From the NCBI RefSeq assembly GCF_020525925.1, contig NZ_CP084876.1:806001-870000 (forward strand): a stretch of 64,000 nucleotides of DNA, written 5' to 3'. The notes under the pieces are model-generated. The model was not told the DNA's origin. It ran no database searches and saw nothing but the letters and a program-made list of their open reading frames with translations. Positions 1-9,986 of the stretch are shown here, piece by piece. The position numbers and the translations under genes are program-made. The stretch's first letter is position 1; each line of letters starts with the position of its first letter. The stretch comes from Klebsiella quasipneumoniae subsp. quasipneumoniae. GTDB lineage: Bacteria > Pseudomonadota > Gammaproteobacteria > Enterobacterales > Enterobacteriaceae.

Positions 1-642
1 CTCGACGCGACGGTGGTGTACGGCGTCAATCAGGATGAACTCCGCGCCGAGCATCGCATTGTCTCCAACGCCTCCTGCACCACCAACTGCATTATTCCGA
101 TCATTAAACTGTTAGATGATGCCTATGGCATCGAGTCCGGCACCGTCACCACCATTCACTCGGCGATGCATGACCAGCAGGTGATTGACGCCTACCATCC
201 GGATCTCCGGCGTACCCGCGCGGCCAGCCAGTCGATCATTCCGGTGGATACCAAACTGGCGGCAGGGATCACCCGTATTTTCCCGCAGTTTAATGACCGT
301 TTTGAAGCGATTGCCGTGCGGGTGCCGACGATAAACGTGACGGCAATTGACCTGAGCGTGACGGTCAAAAAACCGGTAAAAGCATGTGAAGTCAACCAGT
401 TGCTGCAAAAAGCAGCACAAGGTGCATTTCATGGTATAGTTGACTATACGGAATTACCGTTGGTCTCAACAGATTTTAACCACGATCCGCACAGCGCCAT
501 CGTCGATGGCACGCAAACCCGGGTCAGTGGCGCGCATCTGATCAAAACGCTGGTCTGGTGCGATAACGAATGGGGCTTTGCTAACCGAATGCTCGACACG
601 ACGTTAGCGATGGCGGCTATTGGTTTCAGGTTCGACGCGTAA
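1..642 (+). CDS. epd: Erythrose-4-phosphate dehydrogenase, C-terminal part
   Basis: This is the 3' two thirds of a GAPDH-family gene; the reading frame is open from base 1, so the start lies outside the window. The enzyme oxidises D-erythrose 4-phosphate to 4-phosphoerythronate on the route to pyridoxal phosphate. The catalytic-cysteine motif SNASCTTNC lies at about residues 21-29 of the visible part, and the C-terminal [12 protein letters not shown] motif is present. It is followed after 39 bp by pgk and then fbaA, the order known in E. coli, which supports Epd over GapA. Only the missing N-terminal NAD-binding segment prevents a full check. Confidence 0.95.
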   Translation, partial: LDATVVYGVNQDELRAEHRIVSNASCTTNCIIPIIKLLDDAYGIESGTVTTIHSAMHDQQVIDAYHPDLRRTRAASQSIIPVDTKLAAGITRIFPQFNDRFEAIAVRVPTINVTAIDLSVTVKKPVKACEVNQLLQKAAQGAFHGIVDYTELPLVSTDFNHDPHSAIVDGTQTRVSGAHLIKTLVWCDNEWGFANRMLDTTLAMAAIGFRFDA

Positions 643-681
643 ACGTCGACAAAACTTTATGAATCAACGAGAGGATTCACC

Positions 682-1845
682 ATGTCTGTAATTAAGATGA
701 CCGATCTGGATCTGGCTGGTAAACGCGTTTTTATCCGTGCGGATCTGAACGTACCAGTTAAAGACGGGAAAGTAACCAGCGACGCACGTATCCGTGCCTC
801 TCTGCCGACCATTGAACTGGCGCTGAAGCAGGGCGCGAAAGTCATGGTTACTTCTCACCTGGGTCGTCCGACCGAAGGCGAGTACAACGAAGAATTCTCT
901 CTGCTGCCGGTTGTTAATTACCTGAAAGACAAACTGTCCAGCCCGGTACGTCTGGTTAAAGACTACCTGGACGGCGTGGAAGTCGCTGCCGGCGAGTTGG
1001 TGGTGCTGGAAAACGTTCGCTTCAACAAAGGCGAGAAAAAAGACGACGAAGCGCTGTCCAAAAAATACGCCGCGCTGTGCGACGTGTTCGTAATGGATGC
1101 TTTCGGTACCGCGCACCGCGCGCAGGCTTCCACCCACGGTATCGGCAAATTTGCTGACGTGGCGTGCGCAGGCCCGCTGCTGGCCGCTGAACTGGACGCG
1201 CTGGGTAAAGCGCTGAAAGAGCCGGCTCGTCCGATGGTCGCTATCGTCGGTGGTTCTAAAGTATCCACCAAACTGACCGTGCTGGATTCCCTGTCTAAAA
1301 TCGCTGACCAGCTGATCGTCGGCGGCGGTATCGCCAACACCTTCGTTGCCGCTCAGGGCCACAACGTCGGTAAATCCCTGTACGAAGCAGATCTGGTTGA
1401 TGAAGCCAAGCGCCTGCTGAGCACCTGCGATATCCCGGTTCCGACTGACGTTCGCGTCGCGACCGAGTTCTCCGAAACCGCAACGGCGACTCTGAAATCT
1501 GTTAACGACATTAAAGATGACGAGCAGATTCTGGACCTCGGCGACGTTTCCGCACAGAAACTGGCTGACATCCTGAAAAACGCCAAAACCATCCTGTGGA
1601 ACGGCCCGGTTGGCGTATTCGAATTCCCGAACTTCCGTAAAGGGACTGAAATCGTGGCTAACGCTATCGCGGACAGCGAAGGTTTCTCCATCGCCGGCGG
1701 CGGCGACACCCTGGCAGCGATCGACCTGTTCGGCATCGCTGACAAAATTTCCTACATCTCCACTGGCGGCGGCGCGTTCCTTGAATTCGTCGAAGGCAAA
1801 GTCCTGCCGGCAGTAGCGATGCTCGAAGAGCGCGCTAAGCAGTAA
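682..1845 (+). CDS. pgk: Phosphoglycerate kinase
   Basis: Encodes 387 residues, the usual bacterial length. It catalyses reversible phosphoryl transfer between 1,3-bisphosphoglycerate and ADP in cytosolic glycolysis. Visible motifs are [11 protein letters not shown] near the N-terminus (substrate-binding arginine), the TSHLGRP loop, the hinge region, and the C-terminal nucleotide-binding motif GGGDTLAA. The start ATG at 682 has a GAGAGGA ribosome-binding site just upstream. It lies between epd and fbaA and is followed by a clear intrinsic terminator, which probably attenuates rather than abolishes read-through to fbaA. Confidence 0.98.
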   Translation: MSVIKMTDLDLAGKRVFIRADLNVPVKDGKVTSDARIRASLPTIELALKQGAKVMVTSHLGRPTEGEYNEEFSLLPVVNYLKDKLSSPVRLVKDYLDGVEVAAGELVVLENVRFNKGEKKDDEALSKKYAALCDVFVMDAFGTAHRAQASTHGIGKFADVACAGPLLAAELDALGKALKEPARPMVAIVGGSKVSTKLTVLDSLSKIADQLIVGGGIANTFVAAQGHNVGKSLYEADLVDEAKRLLSTCDIPVPTDVRVATEFSETATATLKSVNDIKDDEQILDLGDVSAQKLADILKNAKTILWNGPVGVFEFPNFRKGTEIVANAIADSEGFSIAGGGDTLAAIDLFGIADKISYISTGGGAFLEFVEGKVLPAVAMLEERAKQ

Positions 1846-1852
1846 TTCAGTT

Positions 1853-1877
1853 CAGGCGGGGAAACCCGCCTGTTTTT
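1853..1877 (+). terminator. Intrinsic terminator after pgk
   Basis: An 8-bp GC-rich stem (CAGGCGGG / CCCGCCTG) with a GAAA tetraloop is followed by five T residues. It lies directly after the pgk stop codon and before fbaA. Confidence 0.9.
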
Positions 1878-1942
1878 CAGCGCGCTTAAGGGCTCGCGAA
1901 CCTTCTTCAACGGTCGAAGATACAGATACAGGACTAAGTAAC

Positions 1943-3022
1943 ATGTCTAAAATTTTTGATTTCGTAAAACCGGGCGTCATCACTGGCGACGACGTTCAGA
2001 AAGTGTTCCAGGTAGCGAAAGAAAACAACTTTGCACTGCCGGCGGTAAACTGCGTAGGTACTGACTCCATCAACGCCGTTCTGGAAGCTGCTGCGAAAGT
2101 TCGCTCTCCGGTTATCGTTCAGTTCTCTAACGGCGGCGCGGCGTTCATCGCAGGTAAAGGCGTGAAAACTGACGTTCCTCAGGGTGCTGCTATCCTCGGC
2201 GCTATCTCTGGCGCGCACCACGTGCACCAGATGGCTGAGCACTACGGCGTGCCGGTTATCCTGCACACTGACCACTGCGCGAAGAAACTGCTGCCGTGGA
2301 TCGACGGCCTGCTGGACGCGGGTGAAAAACACTTCGCCGCTACCGGCAAACCGCTGTTCTCTTCTCACATGATCGACCTGTCTGAAGAGTCTCTGCACGA
2401 AAACATCGAAATCTGCTCTAAATACCTGGCGCGCATGGCCAAAATGGACATGACCCTGGAAATCGAACTGGGTTGCACCGGTGGCGAAGAAGACGGCGTG
2501 GACAACAGCCACATGGACGCTTCCGCCCTGTACACCCAGCCTGAAGACGTGGATTACGCGTACACCGAGCTGAGCAAAATCAGCCCGCGCTTCACCATCG
2601 CCGCTTCCTTCGGTAACGTACACGGCGTGTACAAACCGGGTAACGTCGTTCTGACCCCGACTATCCTGCGCGACTCTCAGGAATATGTTTCCAAGAAACA
2701 CAACCTGCCGCACAACAGCCTGAACTTCGTCTTCCACGGCGGTTCCGGTTCTTCCGCTCAGGAAATCAAAGACTCCGTTAGCTACGGCGTAGTGAAAATG
2801 AACATCGATACCGACACCCAATGGGCAACCTGGGACGGTATCTTGCAGTACTACAAAACTAACGAAGCTTACCTGCAGGGCCAGCTGGGCAACCCGAAAG
2901 GCGAAGACCAGCCGAACAAGAAATACTACGATCCGCGCGTATGGCTGCGTGCTGCACAGACTTCCATGGTGACTCGTCTGGAGCAGGCATTTAAAGAGCT
3001 GAACGCGATCGACGTTCTGTAA
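1943..3022 (+). CDS. fbaA: Fructose-bisphosphate aldolase, class II
   Basis: Encodes 359 residues, matching the E. coli class IIA enzyme. It cleaves fructose 1,6-bisphosphate to glyceraldehyde 3-phosphate and dihydroxyacetone phosphate using zinc. The zinc-site segment HTDHCAKK lies at about residues 108-115 (preceded by VPVIL), the ELGCTGGEEDG glycine-rich loop follows, and VFHGGSGSS forms the phosphate-binding region. The start at 1943 follows an AGGACTAAGTAAC leader. It is the third gene of the epd-pgk-fbaA cluster and ends in its own terminator. Confidence 0.98.
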   Translation: MSKIFDFVKPGVITGDDVQKVFQVAKENNFALPAVNCVGTDSINAVLEAAAKVRSPVIVQFSNGGAAFIAGKGVKTDVPQGAAILGAISGAHHVHQMAEHYGVPVILHTDHCAKKLLPWIDGLLDAGEKHFAATGKPLFSSHMIDLSEESLHENIEICSKYLARMAKMDMTLEIELGCTGGEEDGVDNSHMDASALYTQPEDVDYAYTELSKISPRFTIAASFGNVHGVYKPGNVVLTPTILRDSQEYVSKKHNLPHNSLNFVFHGGSGSSAQEIKDSVSYGVVKMNIDTDTQWATWDGILQYYKTNEAYLQGQLGNPKGEDQPNKKYYDPRVWLRAAQTSMVTRLEQAFKELNAIDVL

Positions 3023-3045
3023 GAAAAATCTGTTTCTTACCCTGG

Positions 3046-3070
3046 AGCCCGCAGCAATGCGGGCTTTTTT
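3046..3070 (+). terminator. Intrinsic terminator after fbaA
   Basis: A 7-bp stem (AGCCCGC / GCGGGCT) around a six-base loop is followed by a run of T residues, 24 bp after the fbaA stop. Confidence 0.9.
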
Positions 3071-3212
3071 ATTAGCTTAACAACAGGATAGCGCGGCAGA
3101 AAACTGTGATCCATTTGGCAAAACGTGCACTTATTGTTTACCCTATAACCTGACTGCCCTGTCGCAGGCTGAGTTATTTACTTCCCCCTGGGGGATTCAT
3201 AAGGAATGTTAA

Positions 3213-4070
3213 ATGGAAGATTTGAACGTTGTCGATAGCATCAACCACGCCGGGACGTGGCTGGCACGCAACCAGGAGCTGCTGCTGAGCTATGCCGTCA
3301 ACATCGTCGCGGCTATCGCTATCCTGATCGTCGGGATGATCGTGGCGCGCGTCGTCTCTAACACCGTCAACCGCCTGATGCTGGCGCGTAAAATTGACGC
3401 CACCGTTGCCGATTTCCTCTCCGCGCTGGTGCGCTATGCGGTTATCGCCTTTACGCTGATTGCCGCCCTGGGCCGCGTGGGCGTGCAGACCGCCTCGGTC
3501 ATTGCGGTGCTGGGCGCCGCGGGTTTAGCCGTCGGTCTGGCGCTGCAGGGGTCTCTGTCTAACCTCGCGGCTGGCGTACTGCTGGTGATGTTCCGCCCGT
3601 TCCGCGCCGGTGAATATGTCGATCTCGGCGGCATTGCGGGTACCGTACAGAATGTGCAGATTTTCTCCACGACCCTGCGCACCGTCGATGGCAAAATCGT
3701 GGTGGTGCCGAACGGCAAAATTATCGCCGGCAACATCATTAACTTCTCCCGCGAACCGGCGCGCCGCAATGAGTTTATTATCGGCGTCTCTTACGATGCC
3801 GATATCGACAAGGTGAAGCAGCTCCTGACCTCGATTATCGAATCTGACGATCGTATTCTGCGCGATCGGGAAATGACGGTGCGCCTGAACGAACTCGGCG
3901 CCTCGTCGGTGAACTTCGTGGTGCGCGTGTGGAGCAAAAGCAGCGATCTGCAAAACGTCTACTGGGATATCCTCGAGCGCATCAAGCGTGAATTTGACGC
4001 CAATGGCATCAGCTTCCCTTATCCGCAGATGGATGTTCATGTGGCGCGCCTGCCGGAAAAAGCCGAGTAA
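3213..4070 (+). CDS. mscS: Small-conductance mechanosensitive channel MscS
   Basis: Encodes 285 residues, one fewer than E. coli MscS (286). It forms a heptameric inner-membrane channel that opens under membrane tension to release osmolytes on hypo-osmotic shock. Three N-terminal membrane segments are visible at about residues 27-50, 65-85 and 93-125; the third is the glycine/alanine-rich pore helix ([17 protein letters not shown]). It is followed by the beta domain and the cytoplasmic cage with the VPNGKIIAG motif. A TAAGGAATG ribosome-binding region precedes the ATG. It is monocistronic, with terminators on both sides. Confidence 0.97.
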   Translation: MEDLNVVDSINHAGTWLARNQELLLSYAVNIVAAIAILIVGMIVARVVSNTVNRLMLARKIDATVADFLSALVRYAVIAFTLIAALGRVGVQTASVIAVLGAAGLAVGLALQGSLSNLAAGVLLVMFRPFRAGEYVDLGGIAGTVQNVQIFSTTLRTVDGKIVVVPNGKIIAGNIINFSREPARRNEFIIGVSYDADIDKVKQLLTSIIESDDRILRDREMTVRLNELGASSVNFVVRVWSKSSDLQNVYWDILERIKREFDANGISFPYPQMDVHVARLPEKAE

Positions 4071-4088
4071 ACCACCACTCAGTGACTC

Positions 4089-4112
4089 AGGCCGGCCATG
4101 CCGGCCTTTTTT
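4089..4112 (+). terminator. Intrinsic terminator after mscS
   Basis: An eight-base stem AGGCCGGC / GCCGGCCT with a 3-base loop is followed by six Ts; it lies just after the mscS stop. Confidence 0.9.
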
Positions 4113-4221
4113 AATGGCTCACTATTAGCTTCGCTTATTAATGATTAATACTTTCAATTTCCGCTAATAATTTATTCGCGTTATAGTCAGCGCCACTCTC
4201 GAAGACAGCGGAAAAATCCTC
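4113..4221 (+). promoter_or_regulatory. argO promoter region, probable ArgP operator
   Basis: This 109-bp AT-rich segment separates the mscS terminator from argO. In E. coli the argO control region binds the LysR regulator ArgP, which activates with arginine and traps RNA polymerase with lysine. Here TTATTAATGATTAATAC and a GTTATAGT -10-like box are visible. The argP gene itself lies about 900 bp downstream of argO. The operator assignment rests on the known system and not on an exact motif match. Confidence 0.6.
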
Positions 4222-4857
4222 ATGTTTACCTATTACTTTCAGGGCCTTGCCCTGGGAGCGGCAATGATTTTGCCGCTTGGCCCACAAAATGCTTTCGTGA
4301 TGAACCAGGGCATCCGTCGTCAGTATCACCTGATGATTGCCTTGCTGTGCGCCGTCAGCGACTTGCTGCTGATCTGCGCCGGCATTTTTGGCGGCAGCGC
4401 GCTGCTGATGCAGTCCCCCTGGCTACTGGCGCTCGTGACCTGGGGCGGCGTGGCCTTTTTACTGTGGTACGGCTTTGGCGCGCTGAAGACGGCGTTCAGT
4501 CCGAATCTTGAGCTCGCCAGCGCCGAGGCGATGCAGCAGGGGCGCTGGAAAATCATTATCACTATGCTGGCGGTCACCTGGCTGAATCCGCACGTTTATC
4601 TGGATACGTTTGTGGTGCTGGGCAGCCTGGGAGGCCAGCTGGCGGTGGAGCCGAAGCGCTGGTTTGCGCTGGGAACCATTAGCGCCTCTTTCCTGTGGTT
4701 CTTTGGTCTGGCGCTGTTGGCCGCCTGGCTGGCGCCGCGGCTGCGTACCGCCAGAGCCCAGCGGATCATCAACATTGTGGTCGGCGCCGTCATGTGGTTT
4801 ATTGCGTTTCAGCTGGCAAAAGAGGGCGTCGCCCATATCCAGGCGTTGCTCAACTAA
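4222..4857 (+). CDS. argO: Arginine exporter ArgO (LysE family)
   Basis: Encodes 211 residues with six predicted membrane segments, the LysE/ArgO layout. It exports L-arginine (and the toxic analogue canavanine) across the inner membrane. The N-terminal motif [12 protein letters not shown] (about residues 20-31) is the family signature, and the [10 protein letters not shown] segment (about residues 120-129) is a second conserved block. It sits between mscS and yggE near its regulator argP, as in E. coli. The ATG at 4222 gives the usual length. Confidence 0.95.
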   Translation: MFTYYFQGLALGAAMILPLGPQNAFVMNQGIRRQYHLMIALLCAVSDLLLICAGIFGGSALLMQSPWLLALVTWGGVAFLLWYGFGALKTAFSPNLELASAEAMQQGRWKIIITMLAVTWLNPHVYLDTFVVLGSLGGQLAVEPKRWFALGTISASFLWFFGLALLAAWLAPRLRTARAQRIINIVVGAVMWFIAFQLAKEGVAHIQALLN

Positions 4858-4946
4858 GCGTTGTCCGATGGACTTTCCTGCTGTACGCGCTAAGCTTGCT
4901 GGCATGCGTCCCGTAAGGGCGATTTAAGTAACATGGAGAAACGACA

Positions 4947-5705
4947 GTGAAGTTAAAAGTCTTAGCCCTGGCGGCAACACTCGGATTTAGCACGATGGCG
5001 GCACAGGCAAGCGAATTGCCGGACGGTCCGCACATTGTGACTTCAGGCACAGCAAGCGTTGCTGCGGTTCCGGATATCGCTACCCTGGCGATCGAAGTGA
5101 ACGTGGCGGCAAAAGATGCCGCATCGGCAAAAAAACAGGCTGACGATCGCGTTGCGCAATACCTCTCTTTCCTCGAAAAGAGCGGCATTGCGAAAAAAGA
5201 CATCAACTCGGCGAATCTGCGTACCCAACCTGATTACGACTATCAGAACGGGAAAAGCATTCTGAAAGGCTATCGCGCGGTGCGCACCGTCGAAGTGACC
5301 TTGCGCCAGCTGGATAAACTCAACGGTCTGCTGGATGGCGCCCTGAAAGCCGGTCTGAACGAAATTCGCTCCGTCTCGCTGGGCGTTGCGCAACCGGACG
5401 CTTACAAAGATAAAGCGCGTAAAGCGGCGATCGACGACGCCGTGCACCAGGCGCAGGAGCTGGCCGCAGGTTTCCACAGCAAGCTGGGGCCAGTGTACAG
5501 CGTGCGCTACCATGTCTCTAATTATCAGCCGAGCCCGATGGTTCGCATGATGAAGGCCGCTGACGCTGCGCCGGTTTCCGCCCAGGAAACCTACGAGCAG
5601 GCGACTATCCAGTTTGACGACCAGGTCGACGTCGTGTTTGAACTGCAGCCGGCGCAGGCCGCGGCTCCGGCGAAACCGGCTGAAGCGCCGAAACCGGCCC
5701 AGTAA
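4947..5705 (+). CDS. yggE: SIMPL-domain periplasmic protein YggE, oxidative stress defence
   Basis: Encodes 252 residues with an N-terminal signal peptide (about residues 1-21, cleavage near AQASE) followed by a SIMPL (DUF541) domain: GTASVAAVPDIATLAIEV near the start and LNEIRSVSLGVAQPDAYKDK centrally. The C-terminus is a short Ala/Pro/Lys-rich tail (AAAPAKPAEAPKPAQ). In E. coli the homologue lowers intracellular reactive oxygen species, but its mechanism is unsettled. It lies 89 bp after argO and ends at a terminator shared with the convergent argP. Confidence 0.92.
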   Translation: MKLKVLALAATLGFSTMAAQASELPDGPHIVTSGTASVAAVPDIATLAIEVNVAAKDAASAKKQADDRVAQYLSFLEKSGIAKKDINSANLRTQPDYDYQNGKSILKGYRAVRTVEVTLRQLDKLNGLLDGALKAGLNEIRSVSLGVAQPDAYKDKARKAAIDDAVHQAQELAAGFHSKLGPVYSVRYHVSNYQPSPMVRMMKAADAAPVSAQETYEQATIQFDDQVDVVFELQPAQAAAPAKPAEAPKPAQ

Positions 5706-5720
5706 ACGAGAGAAACAAAA

Positions 5721-5748
5721 AAGCCACTTCAGCGAAGTGGCTTTTTTT
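5721..5748. terminator. Bidirectional terminator between yggE and argP
   Basis: A 10-bp stem (AAGCCACTTC / GAAGTGGCTT) with an AGC loop has a run of A on the left and a run of T on the right. It can therefore terminate both yggE (+) and argP (-), which converge here. Confidence 0.92.
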
Positions 5749-5759
5749 ATGCCCGCGGT

Positions 5760-6653
5760 TTAATCCTGACGCAGCACCTTGTGACCGTAGTCGATGAGCG
5801 CATCGGTCACCCGCCGCATCATACGGCTTTCCGGGGCAAAGCGGTGCCAGTAGAGCATACGGCGCTGAAACAGGCCGGGAGTGAGATCGATAAGCTCGCC
5901 GCTGTTGAGCTCTTTTTCGATCTGCAGATGCGGGATCATACAGCAGGTAGTGCCCTGGCGCGCCAGCTGGACGAAGGCTTCCGACGAGTTGACGATATGG
6001 CAGGGGACGCTGCCCGGCGGCAGGTCGAAGTTTTGCTGCAGAAAGGCCTGATGCATATCGTCCAGATGGTCGAAGGCGACGACCGGGGCTTTCAGCAGCG
6101 CCGAACGCGTTACGCCGTTCGGGAAGTAGCGTTGCGCAAACTCTTTTGAGGCGACAAACAGGTAATCGAGCGCGCCGAGCTGATCCACCAGGCAGCTTGG
6201 CAGCGCCTGCGGCTGGATACTTACCGCGCCGACCACTTCGCCACGGCGCAGGCGCTCCTGGGTGCGGGTTTCATCTTCCACCTGCAGGTTGAGACGAATA
6301 GGGGAGTCCGACAGCACATTAGCCAGCGCCGGCAGCAGCCAGGTCGCCAGACTGTCGGCGTTCACCGCCAGCGACAGCAACAGCGGCGTGGAGCCAGTCT
6401 GCTCGTCGCCCAGCCACTCCTCTTCCAGCAGTTCAACCTGGCGCAACAGAGCCAGCAATTTTTGTCCTTGCTCGGTTGGGCGCGGCGGCACGGTACGTAC
6501 CAGCAGCGGCTGGCCGAACATATTTTCCAGCTGCTTAATTCGCTGTGAGACGGCGGACTGGGTAATACATAGCTTCTGCGCGGCGCGCTCAAATCCTCGT
6601 TCTCTAATCACCGCGTCCAGCGCTTGTAGTGTCCTGTAGTCCGGTCGTTTCAT
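5760..6653 (-). CDS. argP: LysR-type transcriptional regulator ArgP
   Basis: Encodes 297 residues, the E. coli ArgP (IciA) length. An N-terminal winged helix-turn-helix (about residues 4-62, with [18 protein letters not shown] as the recognition region) precedes a periplasmic-binding-protein-like effector domain that senses lysine and arginine. It activates argO and other genes of amino-acid metabolism. It is divergent from rpiA and convergent with yggE, the conserved arrangement. Confidence 0.95.
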   Translation of the reverse strand: MKRPDYRTLQALDAVIRERGFERAAQKLCITQSAVSQRIKQLENMFGQPLLVRTVPPRPTEQGQKLLALLRQVELLEEEWLGDEQTGSTPLLLSLAVNADSLATWLLPALANVLSDSPIRLNLQVEDETRTQERLRRGEVVGAVSIQPQALPSCLVDQLGALDYLFVASKEFAQRYFPNGVTRSALLKAPVVAFDHLDDMHQAFLQQNFDLPPGSVPCHIVNSSEAFVQLARQGTTCCMIPHLQIEKELNSGELIDLTPGLFQRRMLYWHRFAPESRMMRRVTDALIDYGHKVLRQD

Positions 6654-6820
6654 TATTCTGGCGTGCCCCCATAACTAATCGTTATCTCGCACTATGACAT
6701 AAATTTTTATTTGATACAGACGAAATTGGTCTGCTCTGTTGTGTGATCTGCATCGCAGGGACATTTCCACTGTCGATGTTCTATAATGCGCCACAGGCAT
6801 TCACATCTCGGACCATGATT

Positions 6821-7480
6821 ATGACGCAGGATGAACTGAAAAAAGCGGTAGGTTGGGCAGCGCTGCAATACGTACAGCCAGGGACCATTGTGGGCGTTGG
6901 CACCGGCTCGACGGCGGCCCATTTTATTGACGCGCTGGGCACCATGAAAGGGCAGATCGAAGGGGCGGTCTCCAGCTCCGATGCCTCCACCGAGAAGCTG
7001 AAAAGCCTCGGGATCACCGTCTTCGATCTCAACAGCGTCGATCGCCTGGGGATCTACGTTGACGGCGCGGATGAGATCAACGGTCACATGCAGATGATCA
7101 AAGGCGGCGGCGCGGCGCTGACCCGTGAGAAGATCATCGCTTCGGTGGCCGATAAATTTATCTGCATCGCCGATGCCTCCAAGCAGGTCGATATTCTGGG
7201 CAAATTCCCGCTGCCGGTTGAAGTCATTCCGATGGCGCGCAGCGCCGTTGCACGCCAGCTGGTCAAGCTGGGCGGTCGTCCGGAATACCGTCAGGGCGTG
7301 GTGACCGATAACGGCAACGTGATCCTTGACGTGCACGGCCTGGAAATTCTCGATGCTATCGCGCTGGAAAACGCGATTAACGGCATTCCTGGCGTCGTGA
7401 CCGTAGGGCTGTTCGCCAATCGCGGCGCCGACGTGGCGCTGATCGGCACCGCTGACGGTGTGAAAACCATCGTAAAATAG
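6821..7480 (+). CDS. rpiA: Ribose-5-phosphate isomerase A
   Basis: Encodes 219 residues from the ATG at 6821, which matches the E. coli N-terminus [10 protein letters not shown]; an upstream in-frame ATG at 6743 lies in the promoter region and is not supported. The enzyme interconverts ribose 5-phosphate and ribulose 5-phosphate in the pentose phosphate pathway. Family motifs are [12 protein letters not shown] (phosphate loop), YVDGADEI and the [11 protein letters not shown] catalytic loop. It is divergent from argP and upstream of serA. Confidence 0.97.
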
Positions 7481-7490
7481 TCTGTCCGCA

Positions 7491-7522
7491 GGGAGCCAAC
7501 CGGCTCCCTCGCAAATATTTTT
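7491..7522 (+). terminator. Probable terminator after rpiA
   Basis: A 7-bp stem (GGGAGCC / GGCTCCC) with an AACC loop lies 10 bp after the rpiA stop. The T-run (ATTTTTT) starts about ten bases after the stem, so termination may be weak. The remaining 227 bp up to serA hold its promoter region; no further gene is visible. Confidence 0.6.
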
Positions 7523-7749
7523 TCACCTGGTGCAATTTAGTGACTTCTGTCACATTGGTGCAACCATTCTGATTAACGCGCTACCGTTCATTATCTTTCT
7601 GGTGTTTTGTCCTGCCATTTCCTTCTGAATGACATTTCTTCAGGACGGCGACGCAAACGTTCATATTGCCGCGATAGTTTTTTTTGATATGTTGCTGAGA
7701 CGAACTTTCGTTCAGCACGACATCAGTTAAGACAAAACAGGACGGGGAA

Positions 7750-8982
7750 ATGGCTAAGGTATCACTGGAAAAAGACAAGATTAAATTTCTGCTGGTTGAA
7801 GGTGTGCATCAAAAGGCAATCGATAGCCTTCGCGCGGCAGGTTACACCAACATTGAATTTCATAAAGGCGCGCTGGATTCCGAACAGCTGAAAGCGTCGA
7901 TCCGTGATGCCCATTTCATCGGCCTGCGTTCCCGTACCCATCTGACTGAAGAGATTTTCGCCGCGGCGGAAAAACTGGTTGCCGTCGGCTGCTTCTGCAT
8001 CGGTACCAACCAGGTGGATCTGAACGCCGCCGCGAAGCGCGGTATTCCGGTGTTTAACGCGCCATTCTCTAATACCCGTTCGGTGGCCGAGCTGGTGATC
8101 GGTGAGCTGCTGCTGCTGCTGCGCGGCGTGCCGGAAGCCAACGCTAAGGCGCATCGCGGCGTATGGAATAAGCTGGCGGTGGGGAGCTTTGAAGCGCGCG
8201 GCAAGAAACTGGGGATTATCGGTTACGGCCACATCGGCACCCAGCTCGGCATTCTGGCGGAATCGCTGGGGATGCATGTCTTCTTCTATGATATTGAAAA
8301 CAAACTGCCGCTCGGCAACGCCACTCAGGTACAGCATCTCTCCGACCTGCTGAACATGAGCGACGTGGTCAGCCTGCACGTGCCGGAAAACGCCTCCACC
8401 AAAAATATGATGGGCGCGGAAGAGCTGGCGCTGATGAAGCCGGGCGCGCTGCTGATCAACGCCTCCCGCGGTACCGTGGTGGATATTCCGGCGCTATGCG
8501 ATGCGCTGGCGAGTAAGCATCTGGCCGGGGGGGCAATCGACGTCTTCCCGACCGAACCCGCGACCAACAGCGACCCCTTCACTTCGCCGCTGTGCGAATT
8601 TGATAACGTGATCCTGACTCCGCATATCGGTGGCTCCACTCAGGAAGCGCAGGAGAACATCGGTCTGGAAGTGGCCGGCAAGCTGGCGAAGTACTCTGAC
8701 AACGGGTCAACCCTGTCAGCGGTTAACTTCCCGGAAGTTTCTCTGCCGCTGCACGGCGGACGCCGTCTGCTGCACATCCATGAGAACCGGCCGGGCGTCC
8801 TGACCGCCATCAACCAGATCTTCGCCGCGCAGAGCATCAACATTGCCGCCCAGTATCTGCAAACGTCGCCGCAGATGGGCTACGTTGTTATTGATATCGA
8901 AGCGGAAGAAGACGTTGCCCAGCAGGCGCTGCAGGCAATGAAAGCGATCCCGGGGACTATCCGCGCCCGTCTGCTGTTCTAA
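7750..8982 (+). CDS. serA: D-3-phosphoglycerate dehydrogenase
   Basis: Encodes 410 residues, as in E. coli. It catalyses the first committed step of serine synthesis, oxidation of 3-phosphoglycerate to 3-phosphohydroxypyruvate with NAD. Order of domains: substrate-binding half, Rossmann domain with GIIGYGHIGTQLG (about residues 156-168), the catalytic LLINASRGTVVD and ILTPHIGGSTQEAQENI segments, then the C-terminal ACT domain (about residues 335-410) that binds serine for feedback inhibition. The long upstream region fits its known Lrp-type control, although no specific operator was resolved. Confidence 0.98.
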   Translation: MAKVSLEKDKIKFLLVEGVHQKAIDSLRAAGYTNIEFHKGALDSEQLKASIRDAHFIGLRSRTHLTEEIFAAAEKLVAVGCFCIGTNQVDLNAAAKRGIPVFNAPFSNTRSVAELVIGELLLLLRGVPEANAKAHRGVWNKLAVGSFEARGKKLGIIGYGHIGTQLGILAESLGMHVFFYDIENKLPLGNATQVQHLSDLLNMSDVVSLHVPENASTKNMMGAEELALMKPGALLINASRGTVVDIPALCDALASKHLAGGAIDVFPTEPATNSDPFTSPLCEFDNVILTPHIGGSTQEAQENIGLEVAGKLAKYSDNGSTLSAVNFPEVSLPLHGGRRLLHIHENRPGVLTAINQIFAAQSINIAAQYLQTSPQMGYVVIDIEAEEDVAQQALQAMKAIPGTIRARLLF

Positions 8983-8996
8983 TCATTTTTGCCTCT

Positions 8997-9027
8997 CGGG
9001 CAGGTCGCGTACCTGCCCGTTTTTTTG
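8997..9027 (+). terminator. Intrinsic terminator after serA
   Basis: A 9-bp stem (CGGGCAGGT / ACCTGCCCG) with a CGCGT loop is followed by seven Ts. It separates serA from the convergent fau gene. Confidence 0.93.
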
Positions 9028-9065
9028 TTAATACTTTCCAGGCTGAATTTCTCGTCCCCGCGTAC

Positions 9066-9662
9066 CTACCAACACCAGATTTTGCCCGGGGTGATCACCG
9101 CCGGCAGCGGGATATCCCACTCTTCGCTCGGCAGGGTGTCCACCTGCTGGCAGTCGTGCGCGTAGCCCACCGGCTGCAGGCGATATTGCTGCCAGTTTTG
9201 CAGCGTCCGGTCGTAAAAACCGCCACCCATCCCCAGCCGTTGGCCGCCGGCATCGAAGGCCACCAGCGGGGTGACCAGCACATCAAGTTCAGCGAGCGGC
9301 AGCACGTCGCGCACGTCGAGCTTCGGTTCGCGGATCTTCAGGCGATTCACTATCAGTTCGCTCTGGGGATGGTAATGTAAAAACAGCAGGTTACCGGGGC
9401 TAAACGGATGCAGCACCGGGAGATAGACTCGCTTACCGGCCCGCCAGAGCTGGTCGATCAGCGGTTGGGTGTCCAGCTCGCCGTCAAAGGAGAGAAACAG
9501 CGCCACGGTGTGGGCGAGAACCACCGGCGGCCAGGCCATCATCCGCTCTGCGGCCTGCAGGGCAAACTGCCGCTGTTGCTCAGGGCTGAGCGCGCGTCGA
9601 CGCTCGCGGATCTGCTGGCGAATGTGCTGGCGGGAGAGCAGGGTATCGGGCTGTAGAGTCAT
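9066..9662 (-). CDS. fau: 5-formyltetrahydrofolate cyclo-ligase
   Basis: Encodes 198 residues from the ATG at 9662 (MTLQPDTLLSRQHI); a longer in-frame extension upstream overlaps the 6S RNA region and is rejected. The enzyme (E. coli YgfA) converts 5-formyl-THF to 5,10-methenyl-THF using ATP, and is linked to persister formation. The family motif GMGGGFYDRTL (about residues 144-154) and the basic N-terminal helix RQQIRERRRAL are present. It is downstream of ssrS on the same strand, the co-transcribed ssrS-ygfA pair of enterobacteria. Confidence 0.95.
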   Translation of the reverse strand: MTLQPDTLLSRQHIRQQIRERRRALSPEQQRQFALQAAERMMAWPPVVLAHTVALFLSFDGELDTQPLIDQLWRAGKRVYLPVLHPFSPGNLLFLHYHPQSELIVNRLKIREPKLDVRDVLPLAELDVLVTPLVAFDAGGQRLGMGGGFYDRTLQNWQQYRLQPVGYAHDCQQVDTLPSEEWDIPLPAVITPGKIWCW

Positions 9663-9761
9663 GCAGGTCTCATGGCGAGCAGGCGAAACAATAGAAAACA
9701 GTGTAATACAGTGCGGCATCAGCCGAAAACAGGCGTGGGGAAATAATGCGAGGTAAGGAAG

Positions 9762-9945
9762 GGAATCTCCGAGATGCCGCCGCAGGCTGTAACCCTTGAA
9801 CCCTTGGTTCAAGGTGAATGTGTCGTCACAGTTTTAAGGCTTCTCGGACGGACCGAGCATGCTCACCAACCGTGGAGCGCCACATTCTTGTGGTATGAAA
9901 TATCGGCTCAGGGGACTGGCCCGCTTGCAAACATCTCAGAGAAAT
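9762..9945 (-). ncRNA. ssrS: 6S RNA
   Basis: The minus strand reproduces nearly the whole E. coli 6S RNA. The 5' end (ATTTCTCTGAGATGTT) and the 3' end (GCATCTCGGAGATTCC) are complementary and form the closing stem, and the central GC-rich arms flank the open bubble that mimics a melted promoter and binds sigma-70 RNA polymerase. The length is about 184 nt. It lies between zapA and fau, all on the minus strand, as in E. coli. Confidence 0.97.
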
Positions 9946-9986
9946 TTTGTTCCTGGAGTTACTCTAACACAGTTAACTGCAAAGTG